The notes below the pieces were generated by a model. That model saw only the letters and a program-made list of their open reading frames with translations, was not told the DNA's origin and did no database searches. Below, piece by piece: positions 10,319 to 20,136 of a stretch of 64,000 nucleotides of DNA. The translations under genes and the position numbers were made by a program. The DNA is from Phytophthora quininea (taxonomy: Eukaryota; Oomycota; Peronosporomycetes; Peronosporales; Peronosporaceae), in NCBI GenBank assembly GCA_011947345.1, contig JAAVTG010000868.1, forward strand, positions 62,001 to 126,000. Direction: 5' to 3'. Each line of letters starts with the position of its first letter. The first letter of the stretch is position 1.

Positions 10319-11444
10319 ACTTCGGTAACGCAGCCAGCACATTTGGCGGAACTGGGCCAGTCCGAGTCTTGGGTGGTTTCACATCGACGGGCATCGAACC
10401 ACGCGGGGTCAAAGGTTTGTTTAACAGCGTGCGCACGCGTTCTGTTTGTAAGTTGTACAAGATGCCGTGAAGTTCAAGATCTTGAACGGATTGTCGTGCT
10501 ACCACCGCATCAATTTGGGCTGGCATGCCCGTATGAACAGCTTCAGTGACAAGGCTTCGGTAGCCCCCGAAAATTGAATCGAACCAAAACGCCAACGACT
10601 CCAGATCACTTGAACTCCACGAACCGAGGCCACGAAGCACAGATTCAAAATCGCGCGCAGTGTGAATGAGTGTTTGTGTTTGGCTGTCCAGGAATTCATT
10701 GGCATACGACGAGAGCACGCTCAGCACATCGAAAAGCATCGCTGGGGTCACAGCGGCGGGGAGCGCAGGGACATCCACGGAGGCCGCGAAATTTTGCACG
10801 TTCACTCTCTGCTGCTTTTGCCACTGACGCCTTGCCGAAGCATCGAATCTCATGAGGTGGAGAATCGATAACCCTCGGACGCCGAATTCGAAGGAGTACA
10901 ACCGGGAGATGATTTCAGGATGTGGCTGAAAGTGTATGGTGCTGGACGCCAGAACGTATTCAACAAACTCAGTCGGGTGCTTACCTGTATGTTCTGGAGC
11001 GGTGATTGCGGTATGAACTCGTTGTTAAACATCCGTAGGTCGAAAGCTGAACTTCGACATGCCGCCATCTCGAGTGCTGCGCCTAGGCAAAATGTCCGAC
11101 GGCGTCGACAGCAAGGATGAATCGGCCGCTTGACACTGAGCTACATAGAAACGAAGCAGCTCCGGGTTGTCAGCGAGGGCGGCCATTACGCGAAGCCGGC
11201 TGGTAGCATCCTGAGCGGCGCCTCGTCTCGGGCGCTTTGCCGGAGGCTCCGTGGTCGTGTTGGCTTGGTCCAGCCGGTTCTCGCCTTCGTCGATGTCGCC
11301 GACAAGCAAGTCTTCCAACGCATGGCGTATAGCACCTTGTGAAGCTGCGGTCGATCCGTTTGGTGTCGGTGCGTTGTCGACGAGGCGGTTTCGCGGGGCG
11401 GTCAGTAGAAGCGGGGTGGTATCTTCTACGTCAGCGACTCCCAA
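10319..11444 (-). pseudogene. Gag-like ORFs of a retroelement, truncated
   Basis: Two consecutive reverse-strand frames, 11025-11444 (139 codons) and 10317-10901 (194 codons), belong to one protein. The first has a basic patch (AKRPRRGA) and ADNPELLRFYVAQCQ; the second has EFGVRGLSILHL, a glutamine-rich stretch and a proline-rich end (PPKTRTGPVPPNVLAALPK). The same blocks occur, more decayed, at 20-1040. The last codons abut ankyrin-derived sequence at 10318, so the element is cut there. No protease, reverse transcriptase or integrase is visible. A structural (gag-like) role is inference from composition and repetition. Confidence 0.45.
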
Positions 11445-12112
11445 TTGCTCTGACTGTGCCCGATAGACCTGCGGTTCCTCCAGCGCCTGGGGGTCGTCGT
11501 AAAATACGTCGCCGATTTTGTTACGTAATGTCCGTGGAATCGTGCGACCCCTTCGATGTAGTGAACAAAATCCACAACATGGCGCCTTGACACCTGAATG
11601 TCGTGCTCAGAGTCGGGGATCGCCACGGTAGGGATTCGTCCGGCCTTGGTAGACTTTCTGGAGGTAAAATATCGTCCAGGAGTATACGAATGTTTCTTGT
11701 AGCGCGCGCTGTTCGACCCCAAAAGACGGTCAAGTATTTGAGCGTGATACCCATCCACCTCCTGGCGAATAGTTCCGGAAAATCGAAGCACATCTCCACC
11801 GAGCAGGAAGCAAATTACAGGGGCAACTTCAAATACCGTTCTGCGAGGGTAAAGACGATGTTGGTTCCACAACGGACTTCGTATCCCCGTGTCGGTACGC
11901 CGATGACCTGGCCGTAGTAGAACCCCGAATGCGCAGCAACGCATACGGATGTGTAGAGGTAATACGTGCCATCTGATGGCACGGTGCAGGAAACGGACAC
12001 GTGTGTCGTCGACTTCGAAAAAGCAAAACTGATCGAGGTAGCGGCCCGCTACACTGGATTCACGTCGTGAATGTGCAAACAGATCGCGCGTAAACTCTTC
12101 TTCTTGAAACAC
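11445..12112 (-). other. Unidentified ORF upstream of the gag-like frames
   Basis: A reverse-strand frame of 228 codons (11426-12112) is open, rich in Arg and His, and overlaps other open frames. It lies directly upstream of the gag-like ORFs and may be the start of the same element. I do not recognise any domain. Confidence 0.25.
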
Positions 12113-12394
12113 TTGTTTTCGCTGCCACGATAAACACCACTATGAGATCGACAATCACAATCTCAGATATTCCCCTAAGCCCAAAAAGGTATTACTGCAG
12201 CTGGAGCCAATCAACCACGCTTACATTGCATTCCATTAACAATTTGCTTGAAACCGAGCCCACGAGGATAACCTCAACGCGTTTTAGCGCCATTTCGGTC
12301 TGCAAAGCTTGTACTGAGAGATAGCTAGAGGTTGTTTCCTGGCCATTAACCAATTTTCCACCTCCGAAGATAGCTACTGTACCTGCCGCACGCC
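12113..12394. other. No recognisable gene
   Basis: Only short frames are present between the gag-like element and the BED-finger ORF. Confidence 0.4.
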
Positions 12395-12751
12395 ATGAAG
12401 AACGCCGAGATTGTCAAGATACTCTACAAGAGCCCTACACCAACGGAGCGAACGTGCACACTCTGCAACGAAGTGGTGAAGCAACGGAAGGGAGCCGGCT
12501 ACAAGAACCTGATCACGCACTTGGAAAATCATCACGCTGGGTTTGAATCGGTAGCTGAGGAGTGCATGACAAAGAACTGCCCGCCAATTAGCACTATGTT
12601 TGTCCACAAAGACGCTGCTGACACGTACGGGTGGGTGAAACTGGTTGCGTTGAAGAATTTCCCTTTTCGCACGTGGAAGGTCCCATCACTCGCGGACGTG
12701 TCGAAGGCTATTGAGCGAGCCAACCGCGTTAGCGATGCAGGAGTTGTGTAG
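12395..12751 (+). CDS. BED-type zinc-finger ORF, probable hAT transposase fragment
   Basis: 118-codon frame from ATG. It contains CTLCNEVV ... GYKNLITHLENHH, a C-x2-C ... H-x-x-x-H-H pattern typical of BED fingers, which bind DNA in chromatin proteins and hAT transposases. After the finger comes DTYGWVKLVALKNFPF, a segment that in oomycete hAT-like proteins leads into the transposase core. The core is missing: the frame stops at 12751, just before the inverted repeat begins. It is most likely the N-terminal remnant of a transposase; a domesticated small DNA-binding protein is less likely. Confidence 0.55.
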   Translation: MKNAEIVKILYKSPTPTERTCTLCNEVVKQRKGAGYKNLITHLENHHAGFESVAEECMTKNCPPISTMFVHKDAADTYGWVKLVALKNFPFRTWKVPSLADVSKAIERANRVSDAGVV

Positions 12752-12957
12752 ATATAGACAATAGATAGCAATACCCTGGTCGGAGATTGATGAGATTGCA
12801 ATATGAGATTATTCCAGCCCGAAGCAGACAATCAATATACAATCTAAATTGTCGGACCTCTGTTTGCTAGCACTACCACCAACACGCTACACATAACACA
12901 ACGGCGCTTTCACAAAGGCCTCACCTGCCTCACCTTCCTCAGTCCCGAACGTCTCGA

Positions 12958-13803
12958 TTACTTGAACGACCACGATGACGGTGCTGGGGTTGATGGTGCC
13001 GGTGCAGGCGCAGTGTTCTCCCAATTGTTCCAATTGTTCCAATTGTACCCATTGTTTCCAGTGTTCCCAGTGTTCCCAGTGTTTCCAGTGTTTCCAGTGT
13101 TCCCTGTGTTTCCGTTGGTGGTGGTGGTGGCGGGCATGGTGGTGGCGGGCGTGGTGCTCGTCGTGGTGGTGTTGGTATTGGTGGTGGGGGTGGTCGCACT
13201 AGCACCACCCGCACCAATCTTGGCGCAGTCGATGTACACTTGCCACTCCAGCAGCGTCGACATCCAGTACAGCGTCAGTCGGTTCTTGCCCACGCACTTG
13301 GACTTGTCGTACGGGAACTTGCCCTCCGGGTACTCGACCGAGCAGTCCGCTGCGAACGGCAACACCACGTCGTCGTCGCACCAGATCTCGCACGGCCCGT
13401 TGTGGTTCATCTTGCCGCCGTACCACTCCACTTGGTCGGGAAGCGGCTGAACAGCTCCACCCGTGGGGTCCGTGAAGCCGCACTCGGGCGTCTTGGGCAT
13501 CGTCGTTCGACCCAAACTCAAGTCCTGGTTGGCCAGCAGGAACTCCTTGAGCGTCTTGTACTTGGACGCCTTGAACGCGCGGGCAAAAGCTGCTGCGTTC
13601 AGCGAGTAATCCGGGTAGTTGTCGAACTTGTCGCCTGCCTGAGCTGTCAGCGCCGTCATCGGCACTAGAGCTGGGAAGTTCCCGCCGTAGCCTGTCCCGG
13701 TGAACTTGAGGCCAGGCTTGGACAATGTGCCATGACCGTTGACACCGGTGGAAGCCAACGTAGCAATGGCGGCGACAGCGAGGACAGCGGAAGTAGAAAC
13801 CAT
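12958..13803 (-). CDS. AA17-type lytic polysaccharide monooxygenase (copy A)
   Basis: 281 residues from the ATG at 13803. An N-terminal hydrophobic signal (MVSTSAVLAVAAIATLASTG) ends at VNG, so the mature protein begins with His1 (HGTLSKPG), as required for the copper histidine brace. The second brace histidine is seen in MNHNGPCEIW, mature position 111 by my count; Cys residues in CEIWC, DCSVEY and KCVGKN suit disulfides. AA17 enzymes are secreted by oomycetes and oxidatively cleave homogalacturonan in plant pectin. After about residue 195 comes a Thr/Pro linker, six NTG repeats, an NWNNWNNW stretch and a proline-rich end. The open frame extends upstream to 13872, but an initiator at 13829-13843 supports 13803 as start. 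It appears intact. It differs from copy B at a few residues (FDNYPDY/FTNYPDY, LLEW/LMEW, NWENT/NWKNT). Confidence 0.9.
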   Translation of the reverse strand: MVSTSAVLAVAAIATLASTGVNGHGTLSKPGLKFTGTGYGGNFPALVPMTALTAQAGDKFDNYPDYSLNAAAFARAFKASKYKTLKEFLLANQDLSLGRTTMPKTPECGFTDPTGGAVQPLPDQVEWYGGKMNHNGPCEIWCDDDVVLPFAADCSVEYPEGKFPYDKSKCVGKNRLTLYWMSTLLEWQVYIDCAKIGAGGASATTPTTNTNTTTTSTTPATTMPATTTTNGNTGNTGNTGNTGNTGNTGNNGYNWNNWNNWENTAPAPAPSTPAPSSWSFK

Positions 13804-13828
13804 GAGGCTTGGACCAGTTGGACGGAGG

Positions 13829-13843
13829 CGAATTGGAGAATGA
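13829..13843 (-). promoter_or_regulatory. Oomycete initiator of AA17 copy A
   Basis: Reads TCATTCTCCAATTCG on the reverse strand, a full match to the oomycete initiator consensus YCAYTYYNCAWTT, 26 bp upstream of the ATG. The same element at the same distance precedes copy B, and near-identical ones precede C, D and E. Confidence 0.7.
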
Positions 13844-14440
13844 GCAGACTTCGTCAAGATGAAAAACATCACCAGCCAAAAGATTACTGGTCGCCTTTAC
13901 TCCTGTTTGTTGCGAAATCATTGACGCTCCTTTACGAAGCTGCAAGTCGGTGGGGAATATCTCAACGTTTACTGTCCGAACGTGGCGTCTAATTGTAAAA
14001 CTGAGTCGCACTTAGTTTCACGCGAAGATTGCAAGTGTAGACAACTTGTCGGACTGGCATCGTACTTGTCAGTGACCAGTTGTCACCGAGATAGTCACCA
14101 GTGCCGTTGCTCGAGGATTAACGCGTCCTAAAAAATAGCGAACTCTCGTAGATCGTCGGCCATCGGGGCCAACAGGGTTTACAAAATCCCGCACCGGCAC
14201 ATCCCATCCGTTGATATCTCCGCACAATCAGATGAGAAGTCTCCAATGCACCAAGTCGTTGAACTAGAGGGTTAATCACCTCTTCGCCACAAAAATCCCC
14301 ATCAAACGTCAAAATCTGTATACTTATGGCAAATAAACTTGTAGACGCATCGCAGAGTGCTGACTCATTTTCCTCCTGTCCTTTGAGTTGGAAGCCATTG
14401 CCCTTTTGACCTCACGCCGAGTCTTCGTATTCAGGATAGT

Positions 14441-15114
14441 GGAGCGATTCCCGCAGCCGATCTGTCCAAGATATACATTTAGGATGCATTAGAAAATGGG
14501 CGCCCACCCGCAACGTTTTGTGCTTCAGATTTGATTTCGCCTCAAGCGATCTCTACGACGACAACTTGAGAGTGCAGAAGGCGACAGTTAGGCCCAAACT
14601 ACTTCACATGAGCAGACCTGCACCGGAACGACGTCACGGGCAGCGTGGAGAGGCGATTTATGCCGCTGGGAACGACAAGGCGTTCATCCTGACAACCGGC
14701 TTCGACGTCAACTGCTTCCACTACATACTCCGTTACTTTGAAGCCCCGTAAGTAGTTTTGCTTGGTAGGGGTTGCGGATCTACTCTAACATTTATCAGTG
14801 GAGCGTTGGTGGCACGATTCCCCAAGGCCTGAACGCCATTCACTGTCTCCTGCAGCAGCGTTTGGTGGACTTCATTGATCATATTCAACAGCCCTTCAAC
14901 GTCTTCCATCGAGTACCGGCGCCGTCACGTGTTTTCCGTCCATTTTGAAGTGCAAGAAGTTCGAATGTGCATTCATGATGTTAGATATATGTGTCTGATA
15001 GGGGTTGGGGGGTCCATCAGATTTTGAATCTGCACCGCCCTGGCGCCCCTGTTATGCATGTTTAATGGTTTAGTTTATGTCTAGGACGCATAGATCGGCT
15101 GCGGGAGTCGCTCC
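14441..15114. mobile_element. 674-bp DNA transposon inserted in the ankyrin gene (left arm)
   Basis: The ends are inverted: both begin GGAGCGAYTCCCGCAGCC, with similarity continuing to about 23 bp. It is flanked by a 3-bp duplication AGT (14438-14440 and 15115-15117); the uninterrupted target is seen at 53777-53830 as AGGATAGTGATCCAG. Inside, 14518-14757 (forward) encodes a fragment with AFILTTGFDVNCFHYILRYFE, resembling DDE transposases of the Harbinger type. A 3-bp duplication suits PIF/Harbinger, though AGT is not the usual TWA. The element is internally deleted and cannot encode a full transposase. Confidence 0.7.
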
Positions 15115-15151
15115 AGTGATCCAGAATCCAAGAATTAAGCTCTGAAATCCT

Positions 15152-16388
15152 ATATCCGGGTCTGACACAATCCCGGTCAAGACATGTTTCCGGCCACACA
15201 TGAAGTATACAAATATTAGTCAAAGCCCGATTTGGAGTGCTCCACCTTATCAGCGATTTTTTACGAACTACAGCTCCTAGCATAATTACGGCGGCATGGA
15301 TGGAGAGAGGAAGCTCTCCCGTTTCGATCGAGCCCTCGCAGTCCCAGCAAGACTTCATTTTGCGAACGTCGCCGGCCTCCGAACAACCTCCTTCCAGCAT
15401 CCAATGCTGCCATGACGTCTCTGCAGACAGCTGTTTCGACCACTTCTCCGGCAGATTTATACTTGGCTGCAGTATGCGCTGTAAACCAAGGCATGCCAAT
15501 TCGCGAGGCGGCCAAGAAGTACAACGTCAAGAGGGAATCGCTTTGGTGCAGGGTGCGTGGACACATCCCTATCGACTGTCGCCGCGGTCCTCAGCTCGTG
15601 TACATCAACGACGGGGCCGATAAGGGGCTTCTCGAGGCGATTTTTATCGCTCTGCCCACGGACTGTCGATCGGCACCGCCATGTTCCGTAACCTTGTTCA
15701 CAAGGCCGCGGTAGCCACCAGCATCAAGGAGGTACCGGGATATATTCCTGCAGTGGTTTAAGTGGTTCGTCAAACTGTTTCCACCCGTTCGGCCTCAACT
15801 ATTGGTACTCGACGGCCATCTCTTTGGATGTTGTCAAGTGTGGCCTCGACAACGACGTGCACTTGTCGCTGAAGATGATCCTCGCGCCGCACACACAAAA
15901 GCGACCCAAAAGCGACTTTGTCGACGAAAAAGTGTCGGGCGGCGACTTGTTAAGCTACGCGGACATGCTTCAAGAACAGCAAGCAAAACTCGCAGAGAAG
16001 CAAGCGAAGGAAAATGCCAAGCAAGCAAAACTTGAAGAGAGGCAAGCGAAGGAATTTGCCAAGCAAGCCGCTAAAGCTGCACGAGATGCTGCAAAACTCT
16101 CCAAACCACGACAAACAAAGAGCGGGCGGCCATGGGCCATGGCACTCCATGATAAGCCGCCTATGGCAGCTCCAAAGAAGTCGAGGAAGCGCCCTCGCAA
16201 GCAACCATTGTCAAGCACGCTACCAGTTCGCGACGCCGACGTCAACGATCTTGTTGTCGAAGCTGAGACCTGGGTCTTCTGAGTGTATACAAACTCTAAG
16301 TATTTTTCAAGTGACCAGGATTAGGTCGTCAAATTTTTCGTGAGACTTGTGTAATCCTGAATTTTGTATTGAGTCGCTAGGAGGATAT
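15152..16388. mobile_element. Pogo-like element inserted in the ankyrin gene (left arm)
   Basis: The ankyrin reading is broken at GGGGATAT on one side and resumes at ATATAGGATTTCAG on the other, so about 1.24 kb was inserted at a TA-containing site. The two ends share only ATATCC, so terminal repeats are very short or decayed. It carries the pogo-like transposase relic at 15412-16282. The same insertion is at about 30710-31946 in the right arm. Confidence 0.65.
15412..16282 (+). pseudogene. Pogo-like transposase, internally deleted
   Basis: The first frame (15412-15714) has a helix-turn-helix of the psq/CENP-B type: AVNQGMPIREAAKKYNVKRESLW + CRVRGH, then LLEAIF. A second part near 15790-15890 gives PQLLVLDGHLFG and DVVKCGLDNDVHL, the second-aspartate region of DDE pogo transposases. 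The last frame (15824-16282) is a coiled coil of QAKLAEKQAKE-like heptads followed by a Lys/Arg-rich tail. Most of the catalytic core is absent and the three parts are in different frames. Proteins of this superfamily cut and paste DNA at TA sites. Confidence 0.65.
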
Positions 16389-18314
16389 CCCCCGTTGGGT
16401 TAACCGCCCTCTGCGTGCACTTTGCCTGGAGACGGAAATGCAAATACAATACCAACTCGAACTTACCGTGTTCGGCCGCATAATCGATGGCCTCGCTGGT
16501 ACACTCCGCTAAGCGGTTCTCACTTAGCCACTTAACCACGTTGAGGTGGCCTTCATGCACCGCATTCTTCACTGCGTACTTCGTGCATCTTTCCGTTCGG
16601 TGTTTGTGAAGCCACTTGAGCGTCTCCAACTCACCTATTTCCGCAGCGCCATCCATTGCGGCGACGGTGCATCCTTCCGACCGATTCTCGTGGAGCCATT
16701 TCACGATATCGAGATGTCCTGCTCGAGCAGCATCGTCCATCACCTGCGGAGTGCAACCAGCGTTGGTATTGCTGTGAAGCCACTGGATAACTTGTAGGTG
16801 ACGATACTTCGCGACACCGTGCATGGCTTTGTCGGTGCATTCCTCGGAAGTGTGTGCATGGAACCACTGCAACACTCGTAAGTGACCATTCTTAGCGGCA
16901 ACATCCATTGAACGAGTACTGCAGGGTAGGTCTAACGTATCATGCAGTCACTGCACTACACGTAGATGGCCGTTTCTGGCAGCATTGGTCATTGCTTCGT
17001 CACTGCACGTCGGAATCGATCGCAATTTCGATTCGCCGTCTCGTTTGCGTTTCCCTGACATTGTTTTGAGTTCCTTTCGCAGTTCGTACAAGTACTCGAG
17101 TACGTTTAAATGCCCATTCGCCGCAGCAGCATCCATCGCTCTGATTTGAAGGCCAAAGATATCAATATCTAAACCACCAGCACCATATTCTGCATACAGC
17201 CACTTGACAGCGTCCAAGTGACCTCCAGCTGCAGCTTCTGCCATCGTCTTGGTAGAGATAATATCGTGCTCTGACACCGTTGGAACGTGATCACGAAGGT
17301 ACTTGGCGACTTCGAGGTGGCCATGACCAGCAGCGCAATGGATCCCAAAGCTAACCTTTCAATAATCACCCCACCGGCATCGCGCTGAAGTAACCATTGG
17401 ATAACACCTAGATAGCCACCTTGTGCGGCATATAAAACCAAGCCGCTGGTGTTGTCCAGTTTGTTGTTCTTGTCCAACTACTTCAGCACGTCGAGGCGCC
17501 CTGAAGATGCGGCAGAAGTCACTACGTCGTGTATTCTCCAGTCAGGCCATTCAGCTCCCACCGATAACAACCACACCACCATTGCAATATCATAATGAAG
17601 CAATGCCGAAGATACTGCAAGCTTTAAATTTTCTTGAGACGTCAACAGGCTGCGCTCCAGCCACCACGCGACGTTGCTATGGTGGTTTAAAACCGCAGTT
17701 GTGATATGTCGATCGCCTGTCCAGTCCACATCGTGACCAGCTCCAGACCCCTGCACCGTTTGTTGTGCTCGTAAGCCCAGTGATCGACTGCTGCTCTTCT
17801 CTTTAAAGTACTCCAGTATTTGCACAGACCCAGCTTCAATTGTTTCACCAACGACTTCAAAGTTGACTTCGCAGTCCTGAATGTGGCCGAACAGCCACCG
17901 CACCGTCGCCAAGTCACTGCGTCCCAGCGCTACGATTAGTGACTGCGTGAATTGGTACTGTCGGTGGTGTCGGTCGGTTCGTAAAACTTCTGCAACGACC
18001 AGGAATTGCCGTCAATATCTGTGACGTTCCGAATGTAGACTTCGCTGTTGCTCCAGATGCGATCAACGAGCCTCAAAGACCGGAACTTGCATGCTTGATG
18101 CAGTGGCAACTCCACAGACGGATCCACGAGCTTGGAGACACAGTCGACGATGTGTGGGAGGCCGCTGAACTCGTCCCTGGAGCCAAAAAGCACCGACACT
18201 GCCAGCAGCGGCGGTGGACCCCGTGCAGCCATAACACCCTTTGGAAGCAAAATTAATGTTATTGTTCACTAATCTAAATTTTGAGGTACAATTTCATTCG
18301 AAATTTTGCCAGAG

Positions 18315-19117
18315 ATGCAGACGGCGGTGCTACCGTTGCTGGCGGTGACGTTGCTGTTCGGCTCCAAGAGCGGCTTCAAGGACGCCCCCCACACACACAC
18401 ACGCCGTGATATCTGTCTGCATGTTCCTGGACTCGTCCGTGGAGCTCCCTCTCAACGTAGCTTGCAAGTTTGACTCGATCAAGTTATTGGACCGGATCTG
18501 GGATAGCAGTCACATTTTCACGAAAAGCGTCCCGAAAAACAATATCTGGAGTATCCGGAAGTTTTTGCGAAATGATCGCCAGTATAAGCGATTCCAATTC
18601 AGCAAGTCATTAGTGGAAGCAGTGCTCGTTAGTCCACAGGAATGCTCAGTGGTGGCGATGGATGGCGCGGCACGAAATGGGCATCTTCATGTAGTGCAAT
18701 GGCTTCACAACTACACCAGAGCTGCTTGTACGACCGTCGCAATGGATGATGCCGCAGTGAATGGGCACTTTGAAGTTGTCAAATGGTTGCACAAGAACCG
18801 AGCCGAGGGCTGCACAACAGAAGCCGCGGATGGAGCAGCAGAAAACGATGATTTGGACATTATCCGTTGGCTGCACAGGAATCGCACGGAAGGGTGCACT
18901 GTCAAGTCGATGGATAGCGCTGCCGATGGAGGTTTTCTTGAGACGGTGCAGTGGCTTAGCAGGAATCGCACAGAGGGCTGCACCAATGCGGCTATGAACG
19001 GAGCCGCCGAGTACAACCACTTTGAAGTTCTGCTGTTTCTGCACTCGCGTCTCGACAAGAAGCGCATTGAAGAGGAGATGGAAGGAATCGTTGAGTTTAC
19101 GAATGAAGACAGCTACC
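18315..19117 (+). pseudogene. Short ankyrin gene, frameshifted and truncated (left arm)
   Basis: Starts MQTAVLPLLAVTLLFGSKSGFKDAP at 18315. A C6(AC)6 tract at 18385-18402 puts it out of frame; the second frame continues from about 18406 (ISVCMFLDSSVELPL) through four or five repeats. The intact sister at 27929-28783 has C7(AC)5, one base shorter. At about 19117 the inverted-repeat arm ends inside the gene (after FTNEDS) and opposite-strand ankyrin sequence follows, so its last residues are lost. Confidence 0.8.
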
Positions 19118-20059
19118 AGTCACGATCATGTTCGTTGGGGCTTGTGCACGGGCGTGAAGATATTTGGTCACCTCCAAATGGCCGTTGACTGCAGCGTTGT
19201 GCACAGAGAGACTCGCCTCCCCACCGAGACTAGTGAGATCCCCTGCTCCCTCAAATCTCGCTCGACGCGCCATTGTACCATGATAAGTTTCCAGTCGCAG
19301 AAGCTTCGATAAGGAGCACGTTGAGAGCCCTAACGAGCCCGCGACTGGATAGCCATCTGAGCATCTCAAAACTTCCATGTTCGACAGCTCGCCGAGGCGC
19401 CTGCACTAGTTGCGCACCCTGCTCTGCAAGCCACTGCACCACTAAGACGTAATCCTTGTAGATGGTCAGTCTCAACGCACTGTCCAAGTCTCATGGAGCG
19501 TTTGGGACGTTCTCGTGCAGCCACCACAGGATGTCCGTGCGGCGGGCATCAATTGCAGCCTCCATATCGAATTCGTCCCACTCGACCCTGCGTCCGACCT
19601 GAGCAATCTCCTCGCCTAAAGAACTGCTGTCGTTGTCAAGAAAGATTTCCAATATATCTTTGTGACCGCAGCTGACAGCTTGGAGAACGACGCAATTACG
19701 AACTATGCCGCCCTTGGAAGCGGTCGCAGAGCCACTTGATCGTCTTGAGATTGTGTTGCTCCACTACCACTAGTAGCGACTGTGTGAATTGGTACTGCCT
19801 ATACTTTTTGTCACTGCGGAGGTAGTTCCGCAGCGTCCATACTCTCGGATTTTTAATATCAAAAGTCGTCGGACTGAAGTTCCAGACGCGATTGAGCAGC
19901 GATAGAGACCTCAGCTTGCAGGCTTGGGACAGTGATAACTCGATCCCAGAGTCCAGGAACGTGGAGACGGATGTGACGACGTGCGGAAGGTCCGTGAAGA
20001 CGCTCCTGGACAGGAACAGCAGCGACACAGCAAGCCACGAGGGAGGCGTTGTCGAATCC
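19118..20059 (-). pseudogene. Ankyrin-repeat pseudogene beside the inverted-repeat edge
   Basis: Starts at the ATG at 20059 (MDSTTPPSWLAVSLLFLSRS) with a full head: LPHVVTSVSTFLDSGIELSL, LLNRVW, NYLRSDKKYRQYQF, IKWLCDRFQG. The frame breaks near 19696, and later pieces (19251-19487, 19097-19378) are in other frames, including GGEASLSVHNAAVNGHLEV and KYLHARAQAP. The 3' part is missing: it meets the truncated gene of the left arm tail-to-tail at about 19117. It is divergent from the methyltransferase gene, with 77 bp between start codons. Confidence 0.75.
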
Positions 20060-20136
20060 ATGAGTTGAAGCTGAAAAATGAAATGATTGGAGCATTTTGC
20101 ATTTAATATCGCTAAAACAATCTGGTATAAACCTAG

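Larger units (their letters stand above)
14412..18232 (-). pseudogene. Ankyrin-repeat gene, broken and split by two transposons (left arm)
   Basis: Starts at the ATG at 18232 (MAARGPPPLLAVSVLFGSRD) with the complete family head. Lesions in order: one T missing in the run at 17983-17986 (frame moves from LQKF to LRTDRHYRQYQF); TAG at 17478-17480 replacing the Trp of LKW; one A missing near 17357; TGA at 16948-16950; then the pogo-like and 674-bp insertions within the last segment. The final exon (YRISELNSWILDH) resumes at about 15118-15152 and ends, beyond the second element, with a stop at 14412. The T-run deletion and the TAG are shared with the right arm and with the copy at 53777-55692, so the family was duplicated after it broke. 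The neighbouring short ankyrin gene starts only 82 bp away in the opposite direction. Confidence 0.8.
12865..19117 (+). repeat. Left arm of a 6.25-kb inverted repeat
   Basis: This segment recurs in reverse complement at 27980-35993. Matching coordinates sum to about 47,097 throughout (for example 15114 with 31984, 16948 with 30150). The sum rises by about 1760 beyond the MULE insertion in the right arm (12958 with 35899). The pogo-like and 674-bp elements, the same nonsense codons and the same frameshifts are present in both arms. The outer edge lies beside a TGCTAGCACTACC motif near 12867; the inner edge lies inside an ankyrin gene near 19117. Confidence 0.9.

Noticed and set aside
12962..13450. 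Forward Val/Phe-rich ORF opposite AA17 copy A (and mirror ORFs at B-E)
   Set aside because: Shadow of the Thr/Asn repeat tail and GC-rich coding strand; no independent motif.
13804..13872. 23-residue N-terminal extension of AA17 copies A and B
   Set aside because: It would place the signal peptide internally, and the initiator lies inside this stretch, so it is probably untranscribed or leader.
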